A DNA stretch of 64,000 bases, from positions 71,433,478 through 71,497,477 of the forward strand of contig OX393550.1 of NCBI GenBank assembly GCA_947650365.1, written 5' to 3'. The notes under the pieces are model-generated. The model was given only the letters and a program-made list of their open reading frames with translations, ran no database searches and was not told the DNA's origin. Made by a program: the position numbers and the translations under genes. This stretch comes from Chamaelirium japonicum (lineage: Eukaryota > Streptophyta > Magnoliopsida > Liliales > Melanthiaceae). Shown here piece by piece: positions 10,470-21,149 of this stretch (positions are counted from its first letter, which is position 1; each line of letters begins with the position of its first letter).

Positions 10470-11127
10470 CTGAATGCCAAAACAACTCTAATTTAAGATC
10501 TAAGAGATAAATAAAAGTGTTCTACAAAAGAGTTCACAGTAGAAGAATGAGTAGAAAGTATACACCAGCAAGAAACAAGCAATTAGAAGTGATGGCTCTC
10601 TAAATTTATCCTTACCAAATTTTCACTACAAATTAACTAAAAGCTACACTAATATGCATTTTCTCTATTACAAACATAAATTTAGAACATTTATTGATAA
10701 ATTGTGACCTTGAAGGCAGAATAAGACAATCTAAATTTTACAGATCATGCTATATGCATTTTGACTTACTTTCGAGACACCAATTAAAGAAAATAATCAC
10801 ACAAGATAGCAAGTTTTTTGCTTATAATATGTGCAATATTAGAAAGTAGAAGAGTACAATATAATAGTCAATATGTCTCCAAACTGTATTGATAATTCAG
10901 TCAACTAGTCTCAAATTTTGTATATAAAGATTGTTTCCATGAGTTTTATTATGACATTAATGAAAATACTTTTAGAAATCAGTAGACTTAACCAATATGG
11001 GTGAAGAAGGTGGGACAGAATCCATTTCAGACCATTGGAGGACTTTTTCGTACTTTCTATTCAAGATCAGCATGCATGCCTAGAAAATAGGAGTAGAATC
11101 CTCCCACGGGCAAAGAAGTATGGCCCA
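10470..11127. other. CYP37 intron 3, transposon-poor start
   Basis: AT-rich intronic sequence; nothing recognisable. Confidence 0.5.
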
Positions 11128-11135
11128 CCCTTAAC

Positions 11136-11824
11136 CTATGCAGTCAAAGTCGGTAGTCGGCCCTAGTCGGCCAAGGGCCGACTAGGACTAGTCGGGACTA
11201 ATTCGGGACTAGTCGGCCAAAACTTATTCTAACCCCTCCCCCCCTCCCTAAACATATATGATATATGAACTAGCATAAATGTCAATAAGTATATGATATT
11301 AGTCAGTTAATAACAATACATACCTTCACACTTCACAGCATGGGTAATACATAAGTAACAGTCTAACAGAACATAGTTGTATTAGCTTCATGCCCATGTC
11401 AAAAGACTCAGAACTAAGAATTCATCACAATATTTGTTTGATGATGTTTAATTAGTGAACAACCCCAATTTTGATTATAGGGTTATATGGATATCAACAA
11501 ATAAACTAATTATTTGTCTTTGTTTTTATCTGAGATTCTCAGGTCCTCAACAGATGATTATAGGGAAGAGCCATAGTTGTGAGTCTTGCGACTCAAGACT
11601 TTGAGCCAATGTAAAAAAATCTAAACAAAATTGCTTGCAAAAACTCCTTTCAAAAAAATAATTTGCTTGCAGAATGCTGCCTGGGGACTAGTCGGCAGTC
11701 GTTAGTCGGGGACTAGTCGGGTCTAGTCGGGATTCTACCCAGCAATGACGGAATCGAAATTAATCGGTCGGCAAAATGCCGCCCAGGGACTAGTCGCCGA
11801 CTAGTCCCGACTTTGATAGCATAG
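11136..11824. mobile_element. hAT-type MITE, second family
   Basis: 689 bp, perfect 8-bp duplication cccttaac (11128-11135 and 11825-11832). Inverted ends CTATGCAGTCAAAGTCGG and CTATGCTATCAAAGTCGG. Subterminal regions hold many copies of GACTAGTCGG in both orientations, the sort of array hAT transposases bind. The AT-rich middle is non-coding. Confidence 0.88.
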
Positions 11825-11832
11825 CCCTTAAC

Positions 11833-12404
11833 ATTAGGTGTGTAGATAGGAGGGTCCAAAAAACTGATGGTCGGCCATTTAAAGAAAAATACATAATTCT
11901 TTGTAGATCATAATTCCCCAAAATAATAAAAAAACAAGCACTTCCAATGGGTAAAACTATACAACATTCTTTTAAGTTACTATTTGGCTGCTAAACCAAA
12001 TTTGATTCTGTGCTAATGGTCACGAATGGTGGTTTTATGTTCCATAAAACACCATGCTTGCTCTCGCACTAAAAGCACGTTGGTTAGGGGGACATTATCT
12101 TCTTAAAGAAAAGAGAAAAACCTGTAATGCTCTTTCTCCTCCTACCTTGGGAATCAACATTACAAAAAGTACTTTTAGTAAAATGACTTCAACACCTCAA
12201 GGAGGTCTACCTTAACTAATATTCCCATACTATCAAGTATCAATAAAATAAAGTGGAACCTTTGCTCACCAGCATTTCTCCACATAGCTTAAACTCTACC
12301 TCCTTTGCAGCCTATGCCCTAAACTCGTATTATATGTCACCTAGTTTCCACTAATCCATTCAGAATGTCAAACCTATTTGGCCATTGAAGCCCCTTACTC
12401 CCCA
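11833..12404. other. intron 3 spacer
   Basis: No gene or repeat end recognised. Confidence 0.45.
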
Positions 12405-12534
12405 TGTTAATGTATATTGCACGTTATACATATGAGTTAGGTGTACATGACTCGTTCCCTACACATGTATGTGACTATATATTCGTGGCTATTGCCCTTA
12501 TGAGAATTGTCCGTCATTCTCCCAAACCCTAGCC

Positions 12535-12600
<66 letters not shown>

Positions 12601-12828
12601 GGGTTGTGGTAACATGGTATCAGAGCGAGTTTAATCCCCTCGCCATCCCCTTCCACTGCCTTCCTTCCCGATCCGGCGACCTTGTCTGCGCCCGCGACGA
12701 GCCCGTCGCTTTGCGCCCTGCGTCCGAGCCCGTGCTCGGCACTCCCGCGCCCGATCGGCCCTACGTCGGTCTTAGCCGGCCCATCCAGCAGCCCACCGGT
12801 CTTTCGCCGGCCCTTTCTGGGAAAGATT
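12405..12828 (+). mobile_element. copia stub: one LTR plus leader
   Basis: LTR 12405-12614 (210 bp, TGTTAATG...GGTAACA) holds a (CT)n tract and the sequence CCCAAACCCTAGCCC, related to the LTR of copia B. It is followed by TGGTATCAGAGC (12615-12626) and about 200 bp of GC-rich leader. The element then stops at reversed gypsy sequence; no second LTR is found, so the rest is deleted. Confidence 0.8.
12537..12598. repeat. (CT)n microsatellite
   Basis: CT repeat inside the LTR of the copia stub; the same position in copia B's LTR also holds a short CT tract. Confidence 0.95.
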
Positions 12829-13367
12829 AGTGGATGAGTTACATCATCAACTTCAGTGATGATCTCGGGTATTGCATCACTCTTGACAATCATCATCTCC
12901 TGGATCATCATCATTCTCTTCTCCAGTCACATTGTTCAGGGCTTCCTCAGTATGCTCTTATTATTCTATCAGATGAGTTTGAGGTCTCCTTTTTGGACAC
13001 TGAGCAATGAGATATCCTACCTTGCCACACTCGAAGCATTTGTAAGTCGCTCCTTATCGCCAATTCCCTTTCGCACCTTGTTCACGGTTCAGTTGTTCAA
13101 CCCATCTTGGGGTCTGATTTGTTCTTGTCAAAGTTGGAAAGGAGGTGTGACTTTGTAAGTGGGTGCACCTCTTTCAGTTGGAGTGGGCATCTGGAGGTCC
13201 TCTAAGGGCAACATCTCTCCTAAAGGCCCGTTATGCAATTCTTTCAGCCTTGACAACTTGCCTCGATGCATTCACAACAGAGATGATGGTTTGTATCACA
13301 AAGGCATCCTGAATTTGATAGAGCAATTCCGAGATGTATCGGGCTACCATTTAATATATATGTGCTC
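12829..13367 (-). pseudogene. Ty3/gypsy gag remnant, reversed
   Basis: On the minus strand a gag core reading VARYISELLYQIQDAF (about 13300-13350) is followed by a zinc knuckle CFECGKVGYLIAQC (about 13010-13060). The knuckle histidine is replaced by tyrosine. Stops and frame changes are present and no LTRs are visible, so it is an old fragment. Confidence 0.65.
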
Positions 13368-13679
13368 GATCTGTTGACAACTCGTCATTTAATGCGACTA
13401 GAGGTTTTAGAATTTGCTAATATTTTGTGAGGATGATCTCCTTACTATAGATAGCACACCCACAAAAAATCAACAAATTCTAAAACCTCTAGCCCCATCA
13501 AATGTACTATTCAAATTAAATATTAAAATGCACGGTCTATATTTGAGGAGCACATTTGATGGGCTAGAGGTTTTGGATTTTTTGTAAGGATGATCTCATT
13601 GCTATAGATAGCACACTCCCAAAATATCAACAAATTCTAAAACCTCTAGCTCCATCAAATGACGGGTTGTCAACGGATC
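13368..13679. mobile_element. foldback element a with two palindromic cores
   Basis: Outer inverted ends GATCTGTTGACAACTCGTC and GATCCGTTGACAACCCGTC. Inside are two copies (13398-13492 and 13564-13649) of a roughly 90-bp unit that is itself palindromic, running from CTAGAGGTTTT to AAAACCTCTAG. No ORF. A (TA)n tract follows within 10 bp. Shares its core with elements b, c and d. Confidence 0.75.
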
Positions 13680-13682
13680 CCA

Positions 13683-13966
<284 letters not shown>

Positions 13967-13978
13967 TGGTATCAGAGC

Positions 13979-14820
13979 CCCGCCGACCCCGACGCTCGTG
14001 CGACCCCCGACGACCGCGCGACCCCGACGCCCGGCGACACTCCGCGCGACCCCGACGCCCGGCGACACCCCGCGCGACCCCGGCGACACCCCGCGCCACT
14101 CCTACGACACTCCGCTCGCCCCCGCGCCCTCCCGCGCTCCACCTTGAGCCTCCCCCGCGCTCTCCTGCGACACCCCGCGCCACCGCACTCCCCTGCGCCC
14201 GCCTACAGCCCCCCCCCAGCCCTCTGCTGCCCCCCCCCCCGTGCCCCCTGTGCAGCCCTCTGCTGCTCCCCGTACCCCCACAGCCCTCTGCTGCCCCCCG
14301 CGCCCGTCTACAGCCCCCCCCACAGTCCTCTGCTCCCCCCCCCCGTGCCCCCTGTGCAGCCCTCTGCTGCTCCCCGTGCCCCCACAGCGAAAACCAGTGC
14401 AAAACAGTGCCAAACAGAGCACAACAGAACGTCATACCAGCGAAAAATAGTGCAAAACCAGCGCAAAACAGTGCAAAACAGAGCACAACAAACCAGTGCA
14501 AAACAGTGCAAAACCAGCGAAAAATAGTGCAAATCAGAGCACAACCGAACGATATTGCAGCATCAGCCAAACAATCAATACAGAAAAACAGCGGTCCAGC
14601 CAACATGAGAGAAGACAGACACCAAGCAAATAGCAGCACTTTCAGTGCCTCCTGATCTTGCTTCTGACAATTGACGATGATTAATTGATTGTTCGACCCT
14701 TCTCTTTGTCTGGTCTAATCTCTCCTTGGGATTTTTTTTGGGGGTGGTGATTCAGTTTTTTTTTGTTTGGGGTGGTCCTTTCCGTTTTCCTACTCTCTCG
14801 GTTCTTTTTCATCACTCCCT
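13979..14820 (+). other. leader of copia C
   Basis: GC-rich 5' part (13979-14380) built on CGACCCCGACGC-like and CCTCTGCTGCCCCCC-like repeats, then an A-rich stretch (14390-14560) with many CAGTGCAAAA / CAGCGAAAA words. Minus-strand ORFs here reflect composition only. Confidence 0.6.
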
Positions 14821-17361
14821 ATGGATTCCAAGGTCGCCCCACTTGTTGGCTCTCATGACGGTTTTGCCCGTCGCATTACTACAGTTCTCTTGGATGACAA
14901 GAATTTTCTTTCCTGGTCGAACTCTGTTCGGGTCTATCTAGCCGGCCGAGATAAGCTTGCATGGCTTACTGGTGTCTCGAAACCTACCGATGCAGCCGAG
15001 TTGTTAAAGTGGACTACCGAAAACTTTCAGATCCTTGGTTGGCTTCAATGCTCGATGGAGCCCAAAATCTATGAGCAGTTCATGCGGTATGATTCCGTTT
15101 CTGGTTTATGGTCTGCTCTCCAACGAACTTATGGACACACTCGGGTTGATGCTCGGATTTATGCTGTCTATCGGGAAATCACTGCCGCTTCTCAGGGCGA
15201 TCGTTCTGTTCAAGATTATTTCTCTTTTCTTCAGAGTCGCTTTCTCGAGCTGTCTGACTTAGAGCCATTGAGTGCTTTCCAGGACCCTACTGATGCTGCA
15301 CTTGCTCGGCGTCGACAGGAGAAAAGGGAGACGTATCAGTTTCTGATGGGACTTCGCTCCGAGTTTGAGGCTATTCGTGTTCAGATTATTGGGATGTCCC
15401 CTCTCCCTGATCTTCTTGATGCCTTCTCTCTTGTTGCTGATCAGGAGCGTCGCCTTCGTCTTACTAGTGCTCAGCGGGTGCTTGTTTCTCCGTCCGGGGA
15501 TCTTCCAACTGAGCAGATGGCTCTTGCTTCTGGTTCCCGTCCTCCGCTCTCGCACGCTCGTGGTCGTGGAGGTCGCTCTATGTCTGGTGGGCGTGGTCTA
15601 CCTGGTGGTCGTGGCCCGATTGGTCCTCCCGGTCCTTGTAGCTACTGTGGCAAGCAGTTTCATGATCGCTCCAGATGTTTCCAGCTGTACCCCCATCTGC
15701 GTACTACCCCCCCACCTGCTTCTCGTTCCCCGACTGTGGCTGCTGCAGATATTTCTAGTTCGTCGACATCTTCTTCTCCGACTCCGGGTGTTTCGGATTT
15801 GAGCCAGATGGTCTCGCAAGTGCAGCAGCTGATGAGTCAGCTTCAGCATCCGCCTGCTCAGCCCTCAGCTTCCACTGCTTCATCCTCAGGTACTTCGTTC
15901 GCTTTCCACGCATCCGGGGTTGATCCCAGTTCTTCACCCTGGGTGATCGACTCTAATGCAACTGATCATATGACTGGTGAGCTTCGTCTTCTTTCTCATA
16001 TTGAGCCTTCTTGTCAGCAAAATGTGCGCCTTGCTGATGGGTCTGTTACACCGATCCTCAACAAGGGTTCTGTTCCTCTTTCGTTTGCTGTTAATCTTGA
16101 TTTGGTTCTGCATGTTCCTAAACTGTCCCTTAATTTGCTATCTGTTAGTCGTTTGACTCATTCTTTGCATTGTTCTGTGACATTTTTTCCTGGTGGATGT
16201 GTTTTTCAGGACCTGACTTCGAGGAGGACTTTTGGCACGGGCCGTGAGAAGGATGGGTTATACTTGCTGGACCGACCGCTTGTTCCTCCTGCTGCTGCTG
16301 CTGCTCTGCCTGTTACTTCTACTGCTTCTCCTGCTCGCTTATCTACCTCCACGACTGGTGCTCTGTGGCACGCTCGGTTTGGTCATGCTAGTCCCCTTAC
16401 TGTGGCATCTGTCTGTCCTGAGTCCTTTAGTTCTTCTTTTCGTTGTGATGTGTGCGAACTTTGTAAACACACTCGTAGTTCTTATTCTCCATCTCTTAGT
16501 CGGTCATCTTCTGTTTTTGAGTTAGTTCACTCTGATGTCTGGGGCCCGTCTCCCGTGACTGCTTATGATGGTTTTTGTTACTATGTTATCTTTATTGACG
16601 ATTATTCTCGTTGCTGTTGGGTTTATCTTTTGAAGCGTAAGTCTGATGTGTTTACTATGTACTGTCACTTTTCTGCAATGGTTCAAACTCAGTATGGGGC
16701 TCGCATACGTGTTCTTCGCTCTGATAATGGTGGTGAGTATACGTCTTGTTCTTTTACTTCTTATCTTGCAGCACAGGGTACTATTCATCAGTTTTCATGT
16801 CCCTATACACCTGAGCAAAATGGTGTGGCGGAGCGGAAGAATCGTCATCTCTTGAATATTGTTCGATGCATTCTTCGCGGGATGTCGGTTCCTAAATCTT
16901 TCTGGAGTTCTGCTCTTCTTACTGCCGCCTATTTGATCAACCGGACTCCATCATGTTCTCTTGCTGGTAAAACTCCGTTCCATATACTTCATCCTACCCT
17001 GCCCCTTTTTCCTATTCCTCTGCGCGTTTTTGGCTGTGTGTGTTTTGTCCAAGATCGTCGTCCTTCCCGGACTAAACTTGATGATAAGTCTATTCGATGT
17101 GTCTTTCTTGGTTACTCCTCTGGGGTCAAAGGTTATCGCTGTTTTGACCCCAAATCATGTCGGGTTTATCATTCTATGGATGTGACTTTTCATGAAGACG
17201 AGGCTTTCTTAGGTTCAGTCTTCACCGTTGTCGGCTCCTATGCCATCTACGGTTGCTCAGCCTATGCCTGTCTTTCCTACCACCGGTATGGTGCCTCCTC
17301 GCCCGCCTATTATCCACACCTATCACAGGCGGTCGCATCAGGCTCCGGTTATCCCGCCTAG
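14821..17361 (+). CDS. copia C gag-protease-integrase
   Basis: The first Met chosen is at 14821 (MDSKVAPLVG), inside a longer open frame. Gag core occupies residues 1-270; zinc knuckle CSYCGKQFHDRSRC is at 273-286. The protease box near residue 377 reads D-S-N-A instead of the usual D-S-G-A, a change at a catalytic-loop glycine. Integrase follows with its zinc region (CDVCELCK), HSDVWGP (about 570), SDNGGEY and EQNGVAERK. The frame leaves the conserved path after HEDEAFLG near 17210 and ends in junk at 17361 because of a frameshift before RT. Confidence 0.88.
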   Translation: MDSKVAPLVGSHDGFARRITTVLLDDKNFLSWSNSVRVYLAGRDKLAWLTGVSKPTDAAELLKWTTENFQILGWLQCSMEPKIYEQFMRYDSVSGLWSALQRTYGHTRVDARIYAVYREITAASQGDRSVQDYFSFLQSRFLELSDLEPLSAFQDPTDAALARRRQEKRETYQFLMGLRSEFEAIRVQIIGMSPLPDLLDAFSLVADQERRLRLTSAQRVLVSPSGDLPTEQMALASGSRPPLSHARGRGGRSMSGGRGLPGGRGPIGPPGPCSYCGKQFHDRSRCFQLYPHLRTTPPPASRSPTVAAADISSSSTSSSPTPGVSDLSQMVSQVQQLMSQLQHPPAQPSASTASSSGTSFAFHASGVDPSSSPWVIDSNATDHMTGELRLLSHIEPSCQQNVRLADGSVTPILNKGSVPLSFAVNLDLVLHVPKLSLNLLSVSRLTHSLHCSVTFFPGGCVFQDLTSRRTFGTGREKDGLYLLDRPLVPPAAAAALPVTSTASPARLSTSTTGALWHARFGHASPLTVASVCPESFSSSFRCDVCELCKHTRSSYSPSLSRSSSVFELVHSDVWGPSPVTAYDGFCYYVIFIDDYSRCCWVYLLKRKSDVFTMYCHFSAMVQTQYGARIRVLRSDNGGEYTSCSFTSYLAAQGTIHQFSCPYTPEQNGVAERKNRHLLNIVRCILRGMSVPKSFWSSALLTAAYLINRTPSCSLAGKTPFHILHPTLPLFPIPLRVFGCVCFVQDRRPSRTKLDDKSIRCVFLGYSSGVKGYRCFDPKSCRVYHSMDVTFHEDEAFLGSVFTVVGSYAIYGCSAYACLSYHRYGASSPAYYPHLSQAVASGSGYPA

Positions 17362-19108
17362 CCCTCTTACTGTGCCAGAGCCTCCTCCGACGTCAGGTAT
17401 ACCTCCTTCTTCCTCTATCCCTCCTATTTCTTCTGATAATGTGCCCATTGCTCTTCGCAAGGGTAAGCGTACTTGTGTTACTGATCATCCTTTGGCGAGT
17501 GTTGTCTCTTATCAAGGCCTTTCCCATGCATATCATGCTTATCTCACTGCCACAGACTCTATTCGCATTCCTCGTTCTACTACTGAGGCTCTACGTAATC
17601 CTGAGTGGGTAAAAGCTATGGATGCTGAAATGTCTGCCTTGCGCCAGAATGGAACTTGGGCTTTGGTTCCTCTTCCCCCAGGGAAGCGTACTGTTGGGTG
17701 CAAGTGGGTCTACACTGTCAAGTATCGTGTTGATGGTTCTCTTGAGCGTTACAAAGCCAGGCTTGTTGCTCGCGGTTTTACTCAGACTGCTGATGAGTTT
17801 GGAGCTACCTTTGCGCCTGTTGCTAAGTTGACAAGTGTTCGTCTACTGCTTTCCCTTGCTGCTAGCCACTCTTGGCCGCTTCATCAGCTTGATATCAAGA
17901 ACGCCTTTCTGTATGGTCATCTCGCCGAGGAGATATATATGGACCCTCCTCCGGGGTACCGTCTTCAGGGGGAGTATTCGGGAAAAGTTTGTCGCTTAAT
18001 CAAGTCCCTTTACGGCTTGAAGCAGTCTCCCAGGGCGTGGTTTGAGCGCTTTAGTACTGTGATTCTTCGTATTGGCTTCACTCGATGTTATGCTGATCCA
18101 ACCTGCTTTATTAAGATCACTGCAGAGGGTCGACGTGTTATTGTTCTGGTATATGTTGATGATATTATTCTTACAGGGGATGATGCAGCTGGGATCACTG
18201 CCGTCAAGAATACTCTTCAGGTTGCCTTCGAAGTAAAGGACCTTGGTCCTCTTCATTACTTTCTGGGAATTGAGATAGCTTGCTCTCGCCAGGGTATCTC
18301 TATCTCTCAACGGAAGTATACACTTGATCTTTTGCATGATACTGGTCTTCTTGGGTGTCGACCGGCTCGTACACCGATGGATGCTAATCATCGTCTTCAT
18401 GCAGAATCAGGCGATCTTCTTTCTGATCCAAGTTCCTATCAGCGTCTTGTTGGTCGTTTGATTTATCTAACTCACACTCGGCCTGATATCAGCTTTGCAG
18501 TTAGTGTGGTAAGTCAGTTTATGCATGCTCCCCGAACATCCCATCTGTCGGCTGCAATTCGGATTTTACGGTATCTTAAAGCTGCTCCTGGCCTTGGGCT
18601 TTTTTATCGGGCCCAGGATGGATCCAAGTTATCGTGTTATACTGACTCGGATTATGCTGGTTCCCTTACCGACCGTCGTTCTACTTCTGGCGTCTGCACA
18701 TTTTATGGTGAGCATCTTATTTCATGGAAGAGTAAAAAGCAGCATGTTGTCTCTCGATCTTCTGCGGAGGCTGAGTATCGTGCTATGGCACATGGGACCA
18801 CAGAGTTGATTTGGTTACATTCCCTTTTATCAGAACTTGGATTTCCTACGTCAGGTTGTTCGACTCTTTTTTGTGATAATCAGTCAGCAATTCTGCTTGC
18901 TTCTGACTCTGTTCTTCATGAGCGGACCAAGCATATTGAGGTTGATATTCACTTCCTCCGAGATCATGTTCGGTCTGGTACCATTACTCCAGTGTTCATT
19001 CCATCTGCTGACCAGATTGCTGATGCGTTTACCAAGGCTGTTGGACCTACTCGTCTTCTACCTACTATTTCCAAGCTGGGCATGTCTGACGTCTTTGCTC
19101 CAGCTTGA
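17228..19108 (+). CDS. copia C reverse transcriptase-RNase H
   Basis: About 626 codons, shifted +1 relative to the upstream frame, with which it overlaps. Begins in the Pro-rich hinge, then RT with CKWVYTVKYR, NAFLYG, YGLKQSPRAWF and the intact catalytic box YVDDIILTGDD. RNase H has DSDYAGS, AEAEYRAM and CDNQSAILLA. Ends 10 bp before the 3' LTR. In related plant copias gag-pol is normally one frame, so this split is most simply one extra base (or two lost) near 17210-17230. It is unlikely to be translated on its own. Confidence 0.88.
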   Translation: MSAPMPSTVAQPMPVFPTTGMVPPRPPIIHTYHRRSHQAPVIPPSPLTVPEPPPTSGIPPSSSIPPISSDNVPIALRKGKRTCVTDHPLASVVSYQGLSHAYHAYLTATDSIRIPRSTTEALRNPEWVKAMDAEMSALRQNGTWALVPLPPGKRTVGCKWVYTVKYRVDGSLERYKARLVARGFTQTADEFGATFAPVAKLTSVRLLLSLAASHSWPLHQLDIKNAFLYGHLAEEIYMDPPPGYRLQGEYSGKVCRLIKSLYGLKQSPRAWFERFSTVILRIGFTRCYADPTCFIKITAEGRRVIVLVYVDDIILTGDDAAGITAVKNTLQVAFEVKDLGPLHYFLGIEIACSRQGISISQRKYTLDLLHDTGLLGCRPARTPMDANHRLHAESGDLLSDPSSYQRLVGRLIYLTHTRPDISFAVSVVSQFMHAPRTSHLSAAIRILRYLKAAPGLGLFYRAQDGSKLSCYTDSDYAGSLTDRRSTSGVCTFYGEHLISWKSKKQHVVSRSSAEAEYRAMAHGTTELIWLHSLLSELGFPTSGCSTLFCDNQSAILLASDSVLHERTKHIEVDIHFLRDHVRSGTITPVFIPSADQIADAFTKAVGPTRLLPTISKLGMSDVFAPA

Positions 19109-19118
19109 GGGGGAGTAT

Positions 19119-19268
19119 TGAAGAGTTTTTTTATGTTTGTCCTTATCAGTAATAAGTTTGTCCTTATTACTAATTTCTGTTTCTTTGAGGGCTTATATGT
19201 AACTCTGATATTTATTTGGTTATATAAGAGTTAGGGTTATCAACCCTAACAATGCTTTTCTCTCTACA
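19119..19268 (+). repeat. 3' LTR of copia C
   Basis: 150 bp; one substitution (TTCTTTGAGG against TTCTGTGAGG) from the 5' LTR. Confidence 0.93.
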
Positions 19269-19299
19269 TATATATATGGGTCAGGATCGGGGGACACTA

Positions 19300-19551
19300 T
19301 TTTTGCACTCAAATTTTTACATCGATTTTCAAATCGTTAGATAGAGGTTTCAGAATTTCTTAATTTTTTGTGAACATAACCACCTTGTCTTAGATAGCAC
19401 GACCTCAAAAAATCAGCACATTCTAAAGCTTAGAGGCTTTAGAATGTGCTGATTTTTTGTGGATGAGTTATCTAAGACAAGGTGATTATGCTCACAAAAA
19501 ATCAACAACTTATAAAACCTCTATTTAATGATTTGAAAATCGAGTGCAAAA
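19300..19551. mobile_element. foldback element b
   Basis: Outer arms TTTTTGCACTCAAATTTTTA and the reverse complement near 19530-19551. Two inverted copies of the palindromic core (about 19342-19428 and 19431-19531), with GAATGTGCTGATTTTTTGTG and its complement. Lies between the (TA)n remnant (19269-19277) and a (GT)n(TA)n tract (19556-19584). Confidence 0.7.
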
Positions 19552-19599
19552 ACAATGTGTGTGTGTGTGTGTGTATATATATATAGAGAGAGAGAGAGC

Positions 19600-19717
19600 T
19601 ATAGGATGCGGCGTGCGGTGTCGCACCGCAGCCATCTGATGCACCGCTGCGTGTGATGCACGCACGCAGCGGGTGCATCAGACAGATGCGGTGCGACACC
19701 GCACGCCGCATCCTATA
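19600..19717. repeat. 118-bp GC-rich near-perfect palindrome
   Basis: Arms start TATAGGATGCGGCGTGCGGT and are complementary over more than 50 bp with a few mismatches; the loop is only a few bases. Flanked by (GA)n on the left and (CT)n on the right, so the microsatellites are also mirror-complementary. Confidence 0.9.
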
Positions 19718-19769
19718 CCCTCTCTCTCTCTGTGTGTCTCTCTCTCTGTCTCTCTCTCTGTCTCTCTCT

Positions 19770-19842
<73 letters not shown>
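19718..19842. repeat. compound (CT)n(GT)n(TA)n(GA)n microsatellite
   Basis: CT-rich tract with TGTGTC interruptions, then about 50 bp of TA, then GA repeat running into the next foldback element. Confidence 0.95.
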
Positions 19843-19845
<3 letters not shown>

Positions 19846-20606
19846 GTGTGTTAGGTTGCGCTGTGCGCTGCGACGGAGAAAATGAGCTGCGAAACGCCAT
19901 CTGTCCGATCGGAATTGATCAAACGGCAGACTGAAATTCCGCTCCGGATCAAACTGTGAAACCGTAAGGCCGTGCCCGTCCGATCGGAATGGATCAAATG
20001 GCACAGACAAATCCCGCTCCACCAAACCCGCTGTGCGCTGTTATCGGTTCATTCGATTTCCATCCGTTGGATCGATGGGAATCGTTGGTTCGATTTCCAT
20101 CCGTTGGATCGATAGGAATCGTTGGTTTGATTTCCATCCGTTGGATCGATGGAAATCGAACAGACCAAAAAAATTTCGTTATTACTGTAGCGGCTACAGT
20201 AACAGCCAAAAACATATTGGTCCGTTCGATTCCCATCGATCCAACGGATGGGAATCATCCCTAACCAACGGATCGGAAACTGTTGGATCGATGGGAATCG
20301 AACGGCCCAAAACAACTTTCGCTGTTACTGTAGCCACTATAGTACAGCGAAAAAATTTTATACCGCTCGATCCACATCCCGATCGAACAGCCAATCATCT
20401 CATCTGTTGGATCCTTTGTAACCGGTGTGGCACGGATCGAGCGGATTTGTCTGTGCCATTTGATCCATTCCGATCGAACGGGCATGGTTTCACAGTTTGA
20501 TCCAGAGCGGAATTTCGGTCTGCCGTTTGATCAATTCCGATCGGACGGACGGCGTTTCGCAGCTCATTTTCTCCACCGCAGCGCACAGCGCAACCTAACA
20601 CACCTC
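19843..20606. mobile_element. 764-bp long-arm foldback element
   Basis: Ends GAGGTGTGTTAGGTTGCGCT and its reverse complement; arms stay complementary for well over 200 bp. The middle contains tandem units around CCGTTGGATCGATGGGAATCG on both sides and a CTGTAGC/GCTACAG hairpin. Open frames are interrupted and no transposase is seen. Flanked by (GA)n on the left and a TATAGA repeat on the right. Not related to elements a-d. Confidence 0.85.
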
Positions 20607-20662
20607 TATATATAGATATAGATATAGATATATAAAGATATAGATATAGATAAAGATATAGG
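20607..20662. repeat. TATAGA-type simple repeat
   Basis: Imperfect TATAGATATAGA repeat between the foldback element and CYP37 intron sequence. Confidence 0.85.
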
Positions 20663-20716
20663 TTGTATTACTAAGTGCCATTTACCAGCCATTAAAGTAA
20701 AATAACAATAATTCAC

Positions 20717-20806
20717 CTTTAGAGCTTTCTTCACATCACCCTCCATTGTGCCATAAGGCTTTCTCTGAGGAATTCTTAACAAGTAAGAGATGTCTTCCAG
20801 AGAATC
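20717..20806 (-). CDS. CYP37: CYP37 exon 3
   Basis: 90 bp, 30 codons, phase 0. Acceptor TTCCTGCAG before 20806, donor GTGAAT after 20717. The peptide contains LEDISYLLRIPQRKPYGTME, a block very strongly conserved in plant CYP37. Joined to exon 2 by an 82-bp intron (20807-20888), in striking contrast to the next intron of 10.2 kb. Confidence 0.88.
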
Positions 20807-20888
20807 CTGCAGGAAAAGGTCAGATGAGATACACATACACTCAGGAAGAAAACCCATGGTGCATGATTGAAATAACAAATCAAGCAAC

Positions 20889-21149
20889 CTGTATAGCCTT
20901 CATATTTGTGTTTGCAGGAATTGCCCTCCTTAAAGCAAGTTCTCCCGTTCTAGGAACCCTGGTATCAGGAGAATAAAGCACCGCATTTGCAGAAGAAACA
21001 AATGGTACATCCAAATTGTCCAGTGGTAGTGGTAATGAAATTTGAAGAAAAATAAGAAGTGCGGCAATTGCACTCTCCGGTCTCTTCATTCCGTTATATA
21101 ACACCGAGAAGTTTGACAATGCCGAAAAATGATTTACAACTGAAATCAC
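20889..21149 (-). CDS. CYP37: CYP37 exon 2
   Basis: 261 bp, 87 codons, phase 0. Acceptor TTTTGTAG before 21149, donor GTTGCT after 20889. Encodes a hydrophobic stretch (IAALLIFLQISLPLPL) ending in a lumenal-type cleavage site (SSANA), followed by the hallmark VLYSPDTRVPRTGELALRR. This is the layout of a thylakoid-lumen cyclophilin-like protein: a second, lumen-targeting signal and the start of the mature protein. The PPIase-like domain lies in exons beyond the window. CYP37 is a relative of TLP40/CYP38; named from recalled family motifs, not a search. Confidence 0.88.

Noticed and set aside
17200..17361. Overlap of two copia C frames as a programmed frameshift
   Set aside because: It lies between integrase and RT, not at gag-pol, with no slippery site recognised; a simple indel is more likely.
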